Below, piece by piece: positions 13,226-24,133 of a stretch of DNA of 64,000 bases. Below the pieces are notes generated by a model. The model worked only from the letters and a program-made list of their open reading frames with translations, made no database searches and was not told the origin of the DNA. Numbering within the stretch: position 1 is the stretch's first letter; each line of letters opens with the position of its first letter. Location: contig SAUG01000092.1 in the NCBI GenBank assembly GCA_011316305.1, positions 124,001 through 188,000 of the forward strand. The letters are read 5' to 3'. The stretch is from Rusavskia elegans. Lineage: Eukaryota > Ascomycota > Lecanoromycetes > Teloschistales > Teloschistaceae. The position numbers were made by a program, and so were the translations under genes.

Positions 13226-15241
13226 TATATTCGTCTAAACTAGTACTAGAAATAATATTATAAGTATTCTATTTTTAATTTTAAAGCCGTATTTACTTAT
13301 CTCCTTTTAGATAGCCATGGAAAATAGAATAGCGTCTATAATTAATTATAAAAAATTTTAACTATATTCCAGTATAAAGCTTTTAATAAAGTTATTTGGA
13401 TACGGTAAATATTTAGCGGAATAAAAAGCTTCAAAATAATAGTAGCGAGGGTATTTTACTAAGTTAAATATAATTAAAGATAAGGCTTTTATATATAGAA
13501 TTAGCTATAAAAAGTTTTTATAATAGGCCGCTAAATACGATTAAAATAGTCTATAGTATATCTATATAACGCTTCCTTTATAGTATATATCTATATCTTT
13601 ATTTCTAAATTCTAATTCCGATATTTATAGTCCTACTAGTATAATTTTTTAATCTACAAACGTTATCTATATAAATTTTAAAATAGTAGCAGATAATAGA
13701 AAGAGGATTAGAATATAGAAAAAAATAAAAGGGCTAATAGTAGATAATAAGGAGGAAAATTAATAGTTATAAAATCTAAATAAAAAAGGTACTATAGATA
13801 GGCGATAAAAAGATTCTTCCTTTCGATACTAATAATATTATATTCTATATTATATTTTAATATCTAAAAGTAAAAAATTAATAAATAGATTAAATATTTA
13901 ATTAGTTAACTTTTATAAATAATATAGTATATATATTAGCTATTTTAATTTTAGATTTAATATAATCTATAGCGATATAAAATAAATATTATAATTATAG
14001 TATAGTAGAATCTTTTACCTACTATATACTAGCCGGATCCTATCTATTTCCTTTCTAATAGTATAAATTTAGAGAATATAATTTTTTATAGGTTCGAAAT
14101 AATATAATTCGATAATATCCCGTTAATCTATTAATATCTTAAATAGAATCTAGAGAACTCTATCGATATCTATATTTTTTTCTATATCTTTAAAATACTT
14201 TACTAAAGATATATATATAAAGAGACGCTTCTATAATAAAAGAAATTAGTAAAAAAAAATCCTATCTAAATAAGCTAGCCGACCGCTTTTTCTATTAATA
14301 AAATTATCTATATAAAAGATAATATAATATTTAGATTTACTAGTAGAAAGGGAGTTAGTATACTAAAAATAGAAAGTAAAATAGAAAAAGATAAAGCGAT
14401 ATTCTAAAAATAGAAAAAAAAATTATACTAAAAAGTACTAGCTCGAGGTAATAATCGTATAGTTTCTATAAATAAAATTAAAAATACTAAAATTTATAAA
14501 TTAGTAAAGTTTATTTAGTAGTACTAAATAATTTTAGCTTTAGAAAAAGTAATATAGGATTACTAGTCGTCCTAGCTATATATATATATCGTAAGAGGGT
14601 AAAAAATTATAAATATAGATAAGATATAAAAATTATTATTCGGATAGACTATTTAAATATTCGAATATAGATAGAATCTATAGTACTAATTTTCTAGTAG
14701 TCTTTATATTATTTATCGCTTAATAAAGGCTAGGAACTTGATTTAATATCTATATTATTAGTTTATTTTAATTAAAGGAGGATTTTATTAAATAGTATCG
14801 GGTACTTTTTAAAAATTATAGTAAACTATTAGAAAAAATCGGGTTCGCTATATTAGAAAGAACCTATAATTATAAACTGGAAAGTCTATTAGAATTATTT
14901 TTTTTAAAATAGAAATTAAAAAATTTTCTATTTATTTATCTTAGTAACTTTTAATTAATATTTTTTATATTTTCTTTTACCCGTAAATATCGTAAAATTA
15001 TTAAGTATAGTATACTCGGCGGTAATATTAATAAAATAGAGGTCTATATATATATTTAGGCGGCCTATAAAGTTAAAAAAGTCTCTAGCTTTTTTCGATT
15101 AATTACTATTAATAATAGAAGATTCGGTAAATTAATTATACTAGAATGGAAATCTATATTAATTTAAACCGTTATTATTATTAATATTTAATTCGTTATC
15201 GAAATTAATAGAATTCTAGTAAACTAGTCCTACGAAGATAG
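13226..15241 (-). pseudogene. A1 transposase C-terminal part and downstream, between B1 and copia 1
   Basis: The reverse complement aligns with 52,884-54,945 of A2 throughout. Landmarks are the block with CTCGAGCTAGTAC-type sequence near 14,430 and the GCGATCGGCTAG-type block near 14,280. The coding-like part ends near 13,880. The remaining 650 bp include an AT-rich tail and a block near 13,320-13,460 that matches 54,720-54,860. On the left it is cut by B1 (TA at 13,226) and on the right by copia 1 (target duplication GATAG at 15,237-15,241). Stops are of RIP type. Confidence 0.65.
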
Positions 15242-15417
15242 TATTGGAAGTACGTGTTACGCATAACAGCTGTACCAAGGCGCCAAGGGCGCTAGTGCCG
15301 ATCAGGCCTAGTAACTCTAGACGCTAAGGCCCTGCTACCTCCTTCTTATATACTTAGTTTAGGCGAAAGTCTACTTTAGTAAATTAAGCTTGATATTCTA
15401 TATATATAACTTTAATA
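15242..15417 (+). repeat. 5' LTR of copia 1
   Basis: 176 bp; ancestral ends TGTTG...CAACA are seen here as TATTG and TTTAATA. The outer half keeps CpA and TpG (TGTTACGCATAACAG, GCCAAGGGCGCTAGTGCC). The inner half is RIP-mutated compared with the 3' LTR. The left flank is GATAG. Confidence 0.92.
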
Positions 15418-15431
15418 GGTTATAAGCCCGG
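15418..15431 (+). other. Primer-binding site, initiator tRNA-Met anticodon-loop type
   Basis: Directly after the 5' LTR stands GGTTATAAGCCCGG. Apart from one RIP-type G to A change it is complementary to the anticodon arm of eukaryotic initiator tRNA-Met (GGGCTCATAACC). Drosophila copia is known to use a cleaved 5' half of this tRNA as primer. The second copy has the same site at 51,089-51,102. Confidence 0.7.
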
Positions 15432-16300
15432 AAACTCTAGCCGAGTTAGTTTATAATAGTTATTATCGTTATTCGCGAGTATTATATCTTTATATTCAAC
15501 TTCTTTATATCTTTATCGAATCTTCTTTCCTATCTACCTTTTAAAAGATCCGATATATATTATTAAATCGTATAAAGTATCTAATACGGCGAATAATAAA
15601 GTCTATAGTTATACTACTATCTATAAGTACCCCGGTAACTGCCGAAATTATAAATAGCTAAATAGACCTTTTTTATCTTACTTTACGACCCCTTCTAGCC
15701 GCTTAAACTACTAACCTCTTTACTTTCGGATAGAACTATTAAGTTGCTAATTTACTACGTATAGATACGTTACTATAGAAATATTATACTAGGTATAGTA
15801 ATTAGACTTTTAAAATCAGATCTTTATAATTATTAGTTTTTTATCCTGCCGTCTAGCTAACGCTAGTTATCGGCGTATATCCTATAGCTGCTAGCTATTA
15901 TAAATAAATACGGGAAGCGACTACCTAGCTAATTTAGTATAGGCTGGGACCTCTATAAAATAGGGGGCTAGTAGACTATATTCCTAGCTATTATATCTTT
16001 TTTAACCTCCTAATAGTCTAAGTAAGCCTCTACTACTCCTAAACTAACTACCTCGCTTCTAGAGCTAGAGCTATTAAGCCTAGCCTTCGGCTTTACTAGC
16101 TATATCGTCTAGTCCTAAGTAGTATAAGAACTCGAATTACTAAAGACTATTATTATATTATTTTAATTTTCGAAGCTTTATTTAACCTATCCTAAACCTT
16201 ATATCTATCTCTATATTATTATTATTAAGGCTTTATACTAATCCTCGTAACCTTAAGAGTTTTAAATAACGTTTTTTTTAGAGACTATCTAATAACCTCC
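15432..16300 (+). other. Copia 1 leader
   Basis: About 0.9 kb between primer site and the first frame that clearly continues into gag. Cytosine-rich stretches and partly open frames are present, but no motif I recognise. It may include the packaging signal. Confidence 0.4.
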
Positions 16301-17460
16301 GGGTAAACTAAACCGCTTATAATTTCTAATTTTCTATCGAAGACTATAGGTTCCTATATAACTAATAGTAAATCGACCTCGCTATCTAGGGCCGTCTACG
16401 CCTAGACTCTAATTACTATCTATCGAAGTTATCCTCTATTATATCTAAAGACGACCCGGACCTTTTTAAAGCTTTTAGTCCCCTTCCGATATTTTTAAGC
16501 CCGAATAATTTATTCGGCTTCGAAGTTATTATATTTCCTAGGTACTTGCTTCTAGGCCTTCCTTCGGACTCTTTTTTCTACGATACTATTCCTCGCGGTA
16601 TTCTATAGTCTAGTACTAAACTTAGCGATATATCTATCTCTATAATATTAACTATAGATAATACTAAGCTAGGAGATTCTGGCTACCCTATTAGTATAGT
16701 CCCGAAATTTAAGACCCGCTCGGATTATAAGAATTAGGAGGAAGCTATTATAGCCTACTTTATTTTTAATAATTTCCGAACCGCTACTAAGGGTCCTTTA
16801 CTCCCGGCTCTTTCTAACTAAAAAGAAGAATAGATAGAACGTACCTATATAGTAATTAAGACGACCTATAGTACTAACGCTAAAAACTTTATTAGAAATA
16901 TTATATTATATACTAAAAAGATACTAGATAAATTCTAGATATAATATAGAGTATATAGTACCGGTAAGCTTATAGAATTTAATACCTAGCTAGATATCCT
17001 CTATTATAATAGTTCTTTTAAGAGCGTAGAAGCTTATATAGCTAAATTTCGCGAGCTTACTAACGAAATTCTAGCTATAGGTATTATTATTTTAGAAAGC
17101 CTTCTTATTTTAAAATTTCTTCGGGGCCTTAGGGCCGCTTTTAGCTATTTCTAGACCTCGTTTACCTAAAGTAATATTATCGTTAGTAATAAGGATAAAT
17201 AAAAATAGAAGGTAGTTACCCTAGATAAAATAATTAGTACTATTATTAGCGAGGAGTATTACTAATATAGTAATAGCGAGTCTACTATTACTAGAACTAA
17301 GGCCTTCCTATCTATAAATAACCCGAATAAGTAAATTATTAAAGCCGACTACTATTCCTACTATAACCGAGATAGCTATATAAAGGATACCTATTATAGC
17401 CTATATCCTAAATTAAAGAAGGCTTAGATAGTAGAGAAGTAAAAGAATAGCGGCAGTAAA
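16300..17460 (+). pseudogene. Copia 1 gag remnant with mutated zinc knuckle
   Basis: A frame followed by eye from about 16,300 gives a capsid-like protein. The segment at 16,960-17,180 (KLIEFN, then AYIAKFRELTNEIL) is typical of copia Gag (UBN2-type). It is followed at 17,353-17,394 by the spacing C-x2-C-x4-H-x4-C, but all four metal ligands now read Tyr. TGY to TAY and CAY to TAY are exactly the changes RIP makes, so the nucleocapsid zinc knuckle has been erased. RIP-type stops break the frame upstream. Gag would have formed the virus-like particle in the cytoplasm. Confidence 0.8.
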
Positions 17461-17579
17461 CGTTAAAAGGGTAACGGTAATAAAGGTAAAGGCGGTAAAG
17501 GAAAGGATAGTAAAGATAATAAAGACGATAAATCTAAAGATAATAAGTCTAAGGATAAATCTACTAAGTCTAAAAAGTT

Positions 17580-20500
17580 ACTAAATTTTATTATAATAGT
17601 ACCGGCCTCTACTAACTTTAGCTTCGTAACTTTTATTCCTACAGTTTTATCGGCCTTATTAAATAAACTGGATTTTACTAACGGTTAGATATTTAACTAT
17701 ACCTATAACTATTATACTACTTTCTAGCAGTACCTTTTTATCGAATCTAGTATAAGATCCGTCTAGAGCGAACCTATAACTGGTATTAATAGTACTAATA
17801 GCCCCTAACCGATCGCTAAGAATACTATCGTACTTAACTATCTTATTAATAATAGATACCGCCTTATAGAATTCTATAACGTCCTTTATACCCCCGGGTC
17901 CGGCGCTAACCTTCTATTAATATTATAAATTTAGAAAACAGGCGCTAAAATAATTATTAAAGATTCTAGCTTTAGCTTTAGTTTTAGTACTCCGGATTTA
18001 ATATTAACTATCTATATATACGAAAGTTTATTCCTACTAAATATTAATACTATATAGCGCGGCCCTATAAAATCTTTTTCTATTTCTTTTTCCTCTTTTT
18101 TTCTATCTTCGTCCTTATCTTTATTAATACCCCTATACTAGAATATCGGTAGAGGTAGAAAGTATCTAATATACCCGGCTTAGATACTTTTGTAACTAGA
18201 ACTTATATAAATTAGTAAATATATCTATAGGGATCGATCTATCTAAGGTCCCTAAATCTAAATCCGATTTCTACGAGGTTTATATTCTAGGTAAGTAATA
18301 TAATTAGCTTTATAGGGGCTATATTAGCCCCGGTAGCGGCCCTATAGACCTTATTTACGCTAATTATATAGGTCCTATTCGAGAAGGTAAGATTCTAGTC
18401 GTATATAATAGGAGTTAATATATCTTTATCTTTCTAGATAATAATACCTAGAAGTATAGTATCTATATAACTAAATTAAAAGACGTCCCTAAAACCCTAG
18501 AATACTAGAACTACTTCTATACCTATAATAAAAAAGGTATCTTTATCGTTAAATATTTTTATAGCGAGAATAAATTTAGGAACTATATTATATCTAAAAG
18601 CTTCGCTAATAAAAATATCTAGTAGAAATCTATTATACCTAATAATTTATAATAGAATAGTATATCCGAGCGTTTTAGATAGATACTAATATATAAAGCC
18701 TACCCTATATTAGTTTATAGCGGCCTTAGTAAAAAATATTAGCTATTATTTATCGAAACTACTATTTTCCTATATTTCTGGTTACCTAGTAGTAAACTAG
18801 GTATAACCCTATATAAAAAAGAGTATAGTAAACCTCTAGATTTAAGCCGACTCTATATTCTAGGTTCTATAGCGTACCTAATATATAGTAAAAAGATTCG
18901 GAAGTTCTATAATCGGAGCTATAAATATATTTTAGTCGATTACTTTAGCGATACTATCTATAAGCTATTAAACCTTTAGAGTAAAGTTATTCGCGCCTCT
19001 TCTATAGTATTTAATAAAATAGGTTAAAACCTAGATTTATTAGATCTATAGGAGCTAGAAGAATTAGAAGATAAACTTTAATAATAGCCCCCGCGGAAAC
19101 GGTAGTATACTAATAGGGGGTCTAATCCTAGAAGATTATAACTATAATCTAGTAATTTCCTTTTAATATCTAAACTAATAGCTCTTCTAATACCTTATCG
19201 GACTCCTTTTACCTATAGTTAAGCTTTTTTACCGGCTAACCTACCCGCTAGACCTTATATTACCGAGGTTAATAACTCCGAATTAGATTCTAATAAGTTA
19301 CCGCCCTATCTTTAGATTATTATATCTTACCTATAGACCGACTATACTATCTAATTTCTTATTAAAGTTATAGATAACTACCCCGAACTCCGGGTACTAG
19401 ATAATTACGATCGTTTTTTACTAGATCTAATTATAAATATCTATATATTTATTAGTACTATAAGAAAAAGTATTATATTAGAACCTTCCGAACTCTAGTT
19501 ATATAAGGAGGCTATAGATTTACTCTATACCGACGAATAGCGTAAGGCTATAGAAGAAGAACTAGTATTATTAGAACTAAACGATTTATAGATACTATAT
19601 ACTAGGGTTTTACTACCTTCTATAAAATATCTCCTAGGGGGTAAATAGGTATATAAGATTAAAAAGGACGCCGATAGTAAAATTACGCGTTTTAAAGCTT
19701 ACTAGGTCGTTTATAGCTTTAAATAGGAAGCCGGCGTCGATTTTAATAAAATCTTTATTTCTATTATTAAGCTAATATTATATAAAGCTATTTTTACTAT
19801 AGCTACCGTCTATAGCCTGGAGCTTAATTAAATAGATATTAAAACGGCCTTTTTTTATAGTTATATCGATAAGATTATCTACGTATAATATCCTACTAGC
19901 TTCGGCGACTCTAATATAATATATAAACTTCGAAAGGTCCTTTATAGTTTTAAATAGTTATTTCGGGTCTAGTACTATTACTTCGCTAAATTCTTTACTA
20001 CTATCGGCTTTAAACCTTTAAAGTCCGATTATAGTATTTTTTATAACGGTATAATTATTATCGGCGTTTATATTAATAATATCCTTCTATATAGCGCTAG
20101 TTATTAGGACCTCGATAATATTAAAATATATTTAAATAAACGTTTTTAAATATTAGATCTAGGTCCTATTAATTTCTACTTCAGTATAAAGATTATTAGG
20201 AACCGGGAACTCTATACTATTTAGTTAAGCTAAACTATTTATATTAAATAAATTCTAAAATATTATAGCTTCGCTATCTATAAAGATAATATTTCTATTC
20301 CTATAGATTCCGGCCTTTATTTAGAAACCGCTTCTATTAATTAGGATTACCTCCTGCCGATAAAGTATAAATATTAGAGAGCTATCGGCTCTTTAATATA
20401 TATTATATTTAGAACCTGCCCTAATATCGCCTTCGCTATTTCCGTTATTAGCCGATATTTATTTAACTCTATAAGCTACTACTAGAACGCCGTTACTAGG

Positions 20501-21060
20501 ATTTTTAAATACCTGCGTAGAACGGCTTACTTTATTCTTATCTATAGAAGCAACCTATAGAAGCTTCGGGGGTATACTAATACCGATTAGGTAAGTAACT
20601 ATAAAACCTGTCGCTTTACTTCTAGATATATTTTTAATATTAAATCCGGCGCTATTAGCTAGTTATCTAAATAGCAAGCTACTATAGCTATATTAACTAC
20701 CGAAATAGAATTAGATAGGGAAACTAGAGCTACTAAAGAGGCTATTTAGTTAAATTATATTCTAAGTTAGCTATTAATTAACGAATAGAATTTAAATACT
20801 ATCCTAGATATAGTAACCTTCTATAGCGATAATTAGGGCGCTATTACTCTTGCTAAGAACTCTTAGTTCTATAGCTGTACTAAATATATTAATATCTATA
20901 TTAAATTTCTACGGAAGAAAGTCGCTAATAAAATTATTAACCTTTAGTATATTCTAACGGAGTAAATAGTTACTAACGGGCTTACTAAAGTTCTAGACAA
21001 AGGTATATTCGAGGCTTTCCGTATAGCGCTTAGGCTTAAAGACCCGAAAACGCTCTAAAC
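17580..21060 (+). pseudogene. Copia 1 pol remnant (protease, integrase, reverse transcriptase, RNase H)
   Basis: A long frame broken by TAA and TAG codons. The protease/post-protease part includes YTPGSGANLLS near 17,890. The integrase shows P-N-N-x-x-x-N-x-x-S-E-R at 18,639-18,677, the usual segment around its third catalytic acid. The reverse transcriptase shows KIDIKTAFF near 19,840, YKLRKVLYSFKQ near 19,920, and the active-site box at 20,069-20,080. That box reads Y-I-N-N, so both catalytic Asp codons (GAT) have become AAT, a RIP-type change. RNase H is marked by SKQQATIAISTTEIE near 20,660-20,710. The polyprotein would have made cDNA and inserted it. It is certainly inactive. Confidence 0.88.
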
Positions 21061-21599
21061 CTTAAGTAATAATAGCGATAATCCGTCTAAATTATAAGGA
21101 TTCTTAATATAATTAACTCCGGGGTATTAGCGATTACTATATACCTATAAGTATTATCTTCGGAGAGTATAACGTATACTAAAGGGGGTAGTTAAGCCCC
21201 TAAGTAATTCTAGGCCCTATAGGCCTATCTATATAGTACCTATATCGTTTTTAAATCGCTATACCCTTTATATACTTTCCGATAGTATATTTAATCGAAA
21301 TCTATATATAATTATTTATACCCGGATTCGTTCTTCTATTTTAGTAGTAAAACGCTAAAAGTATACCTTTAGTCTAAACCCTACTAAATTCTATATTAAA
21401 CTTAATATATTAACTGGTTTTAATACTGGTTAAAGTATTTCTAGCTACCTAGTAGTTATTTAGGCTCTATATAAAGCTTTTCGGAACTAGCGCGGGTATA
21501 TTATAATTAGCGCCCTAGCCGCTAGCCGCCCGCTATATATTTTCGCCCGCTATCTATTACTACTATATTTTCGAGTATATCTTTATTAATCCTATACCG

Positions 21600-22440
21600 T
21601 CTAATATATAAGTTATACCGTTCGACTTTTTATACCCTATATTTCTATTTAATACTTCTTATAGCTATTATAGACTTAAATAGTCCTTAAAAATTTAACT
21701 TTTCCGCCTATATTTCTAGAGAACTCGATCTATATAAATATATCGAAGTTTTTAATAAGCTATTCGATAACTTTCGAATTTATATTACCTTTATAAACTA
21801 TAATAATAATCTACCCTACCTCTATTTTTAAATACTATCCTATCTAAGCCTCGAATCTAAGCGCTATTAGGTAAAAGATAATATCGATAGCTTTTAGAAT
21901 TACGATATTTTTAGCCGCCTATAGCTAGATAGTAATAATATATAAATACGTATCGGGGTCTTTACTACCTAGCTATACCGCTAAATTAATTATAGGATCC
22001 TATAGGAATTCTAGGAATAGTACTATTAAGGCGCTATAATTATTAATAATCCGAAAACTTATATTAATCCTCGAGGCTACGGTAAATACCTCTATATCTA
22101 GGACTGCCTAGATAATATAATTTTCGATATATCGATAAGGGCTTATAATATCCTAATAGGCGCTTAATATACGCTCCTTAAATAAATTAAAAAGAAATAT
22201 AATATTTATATCCTATAGTATTTTAGCGGCGATAATAACGACCGCTAGTACCTATAATTTACTACTAAATAGGTACTTTCGATCGCTAAAGCTCTAGATA
22301 CGCCCTTTAAGTTAGGCGATATCCGTTTTAAATACTTTAAATAGATTTATATTATAAACTAGTATCTATACCAATATTCTACTAAGTATACTACTACTAT
22401 AGAGGGTTTAGGGTACTATAGGAGTTCTATTTTCTTTTAT
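21600..22440 (+). pseudogene. Extra ORF between pol and 3' LTR of copia 1
   Basis: After pol ends near 21,060, about 1.6 kb remain before the LTR, far more than a standard copia element has. One frame can be followed for roughly 250 codons (for example SRELDLYKYIEVFNKLFDNF near 21,716-21,775, and NPRGYGKYLYIQD near 22,060-22,100). It is rich in Tyr, Ile, Asn and Asp, as expected after RIP. No signal peptide or membrane segment is evident, so an envelope-like role is not supported. The same region is present in copia 2 (about 44,050-44,900, minus strand), so it is a family trait. I do not recognise the protein. Confidence 0.55.
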
Positions 22441-22537
22441 CTAAACTTCGATTTTTATATTTTATATACGTAGATCTACTATAGGAGCCTTATTCTTTTA
22501 TTTTATCTTCTTTATAATAAATATCTACTATAGGAGC
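22414..22537 (+). repeat. Three copies of a polypurine-like motif near the 3' end of copia 1
   Basis: The motif TACTATAGGAG occurs at about 22,414, 22,479 and 22,528, and a related purine run, TATAGGAG, directly precedes the 3' LTR at 22,651-22,660. Copia 2 shows the same motif in inverted form (CTCCTATAGCAGAT and relatives, 43,930-44,060). They may be duplicated plus-strand primer tracts or simple direct repeats. Confidence 0.5.
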
Positions 22538-22650
22538 TTTTTAAGCCTTATCCTCGCGTTATATATAAACTCTTTTTCCTACAGGTTTTTTAGCGAGTAT
22601 ATAGCGAGCCTATTTAATTTTTACTTTCGGTACGTATATAGTATATTATT

Positions 22651-22660
22651 CGTATAGGAG
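22651..22660 (+). other. Polypurine tract of copia 1
   Basis: CGTATAGGAG abuts the 3' LTR. Copia 2 has ACAGGAG in the same place (minus strand, 43,798-43,804), which suggests an original ACAGGAG. Confidence 0.5.
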
Positions 22661-22836
22661 TATTAAAAGAACGTATTACGTATAATAGCTATACTAAAGC
22701 GCTAAGGGCGCTAGTACCGATTAGGCCTAGTGACTCTAGGTACTAAAGCCCTACTACTTCCTTCTTGTATACTTAGTTCAGGCGAAAGCCCACCTTAGTG
22801 AATTAAGCTTGATGTTCCACACACATGATTTCAACA
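22661..22836 (+). repeat. 3' LTR of copia 1
   Basis: 176 bp, ending in the intact TTTCAACA. Here the inner (left) half is RIP-mutated, while the outer half keeps CpA and TpG (TTCCACACACATGATTTC). This is the mirror image of the 5' LTR. The right flank is GATAG. Confidence 0.92.
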
Positions 22837-22841
22837 GATAG

Positions 22842-22870
22842 GAGATTCGCTATATCGGAGGTATTAAATA
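22842..22870 (-). mobile_element. Short A1 segment between copia 1 and small element 1
   Basis: Less than 30 bp. The reverse complement (TTTAATACCTCCGATATAGCG) aligns with 52,846-52,870 of A2 and continues the segment that ends at 15,241. It shows that copia 1 and small element 1 inserted about 30 bp apart in the same host element. The last two bases are the TA target of small element 1. Confidence 0.65.
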
Positions 22871-23698
22871 CCTTAGATGGCGCCTTATGTTCTAGAATGG
22901 CCTGTTAACATTCTGTTAATTAAATGTAGAAAAATATTGAACGTTAATAATATACTATAGATATGTTAATATTAAAATTCTAAGTAATTATAATTAAACT
23001 GCCTGTTATATTAAATACGGAGTTTTATAAAACAGCTAGTAAATGAAAAAAGTAAATTAAACTTAATTTACCACTAATAATAAGTTTTTTTTAACTTGAC
23101 GTGGTTTAAAAACGAAAGATTAATATTAATTTGTTATTAAAAAAATGTAAAGATACTGTTTTATAGTATAAGATGCTAATAAGATATTAATATAATATTT
23201 AAAAACTGTTTATAGACTCTACTATATAATTAAATATAAATCTGATCTAGTATAATTTAGGTCGGATAGTCTAGGTGCTAAGGTATTAATTTACTTTATC
23301 TTATCTCTTCGCTTAGTCAGCCTATAGAGGTTCAGTGTTCGAATCCCTCGAAAGTCTTTTTTCCAAATTTTTAAATGTAAATTGCTTACTAATTAGAGAT
23401 AAAAGGAATCGGCTAATCGAGTTCGAAAGGTCTAGATCGGCTCTACCGATCTAATGACCTTAAAGTCGATAGGTCGATTTCGGGGTCGAGGTATCGATTT
23501 TTGTTTTTAAATACCTGATAGTATACCTAGTCTAACATACTGTTACGGCGTAACATAACGTTTATAATAACAGATTTTACGCGTATTTTAATGTCTATTA
23601 TACGCACACAACAGGATTTTAACCATTTAATGTTACGCGTAACATGACGTCAATATCGTATCTACACTTTGTTCAGAGACAGGGGGACCTACCTAAGG
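22871..23698. mobile_element. Small TIR element 1 with tRNA-like module
   Basis: 828 bp starting CCTTAGATGGCG and ending CCTACCTAAGG, flanked by TA on both sides (22,869-22,870 and 23,699-23,700). When it is removed, the A1 sequence on both sides is colinear with A2 around 52,840, so the ends are well supported. It keeps many CpA and TpG dinucleotides, unlike its surroundings. A tRNA-like module lies in the middle (+). The right part has GTTACGCGTAAC palindromes and CTGTT repeats. No protein frame is seen. It is probably a non-autonomous DNA transposon. Confidence 0.75.
23260..23362 (+). ncRNA. tRNA-like RNA polymerase III module in small element 1
   Basis: TAGTCTAGGTG at 23,267-23,277 fits the A box and GTTCGAATCCC at 23,337-23,347 fits the B box. 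A run of six T at 23,357-23,362 could terminate transcription. The spacing of about 60 bp between boxes would suit a tRNA with a long variable arm or intron. The downstream tail, with AGTCGATAGGTCGATTT near 23,462-23,480, is shared with the other two small elements. Acceptor-stem pairing is not clear, so this is a tRNA-derived (SINE-like) sequence rather than a working tRNA gene. Confidence 0.55.
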
Positions 23699-23700
23699 TA

Positions 23701-24131
23701 GATATAAAATAGCGGTATATTTATAAAAAAGTTAAAATAATTTATAGGACTATTTTAAAGCGAAATCTAAATTTTTATAATTAGCGGCCGATATTATTAG
23801 AGCTAGAATAACTATATTACTTTTAGTAATTACTGCGAAATAGTATATAATATAGTCGATAATATCTATATTTAAATAGCGGGATATAGTTAACTTTATA
23901 GCTTTATAGTAACAGGATATAATATATTTATTTCTCAGTTATAGGTAAAGAAATATTAGAATAATAATTAATATACGCGTATACTTTTATATATAGTAGC
24001 TTTTAAAATAGAATTTAGATAACTATAAATAAGCCTAAAAAGAAAATATCTTAACTCCGCGTAATATTTATTTTAGGCCCGGGGCTTAAAGATAGTATTA
24101 AATAAAACCTAAAGATTAGTAATTAGTACTC
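23701..24131 (-). pseudogene. A1 transposase segment between small elements
   Basis: The reverse complement aligns from end to end with about 52,410-52,845 of A2, including GCGAAAAGATAAG-type and CCCGCTATTTAAATATAG-type blocks. This is the central part of the A transposase. It was separated from the rest by the small-element insertions on either side. RIP-type stops are present. Confidence 0.7.
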
Positions 24132-24133
24132 TA

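Larger units (their letters stand above)
15242..22836 (+). mobile_element. Copia 1, full-length Ty1/copia LTR retrotransposon, RIP-inactivated
   Basis: 7,595 bp with two 176-bp LTRs, flanked by the perfect 5-bp duplication GATAG (15,237-15,241 and 22,837-22,841). Inside, in order, are a primer-binding site, a long leader, gag with zinc knuckle, protease region, integrase, reverse transcriptase and RNase H. Integrase before reverse transcriptase defines the copia superfamily. An additional reading frame follows pol. The element inserted into A1, whose sequence continues on both sides. A second copy on the other strand lies at 43,622-51,278. Every enzyme is broken by RIP-type stops. Confidence 0.93.

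Noticed and set aside
21600..22440. Envelope gene of the copia element
   Set aside because: Position would fit, but no signal peptide, membrane segment or cysteine pattern is visible, and RIP-type Tyr enrichment makes hydrophobicity misleading.
23260..23362. Genuine host tRNA gene
   Set aside because: The A and B boxes are convincing, but I could not pair an acceptor stem or place an anticodon, and similar copies sit in two other small elements. It is better described as tRNA-derived.
23528..23660. CRISPR-like or regulatory palindrome cluster (GTTACGCGTAAC)
   Set aside because: Only two imperfect palindromes at uneven spacing, in the subterminal part of a transposon in a eukaryotic genome.
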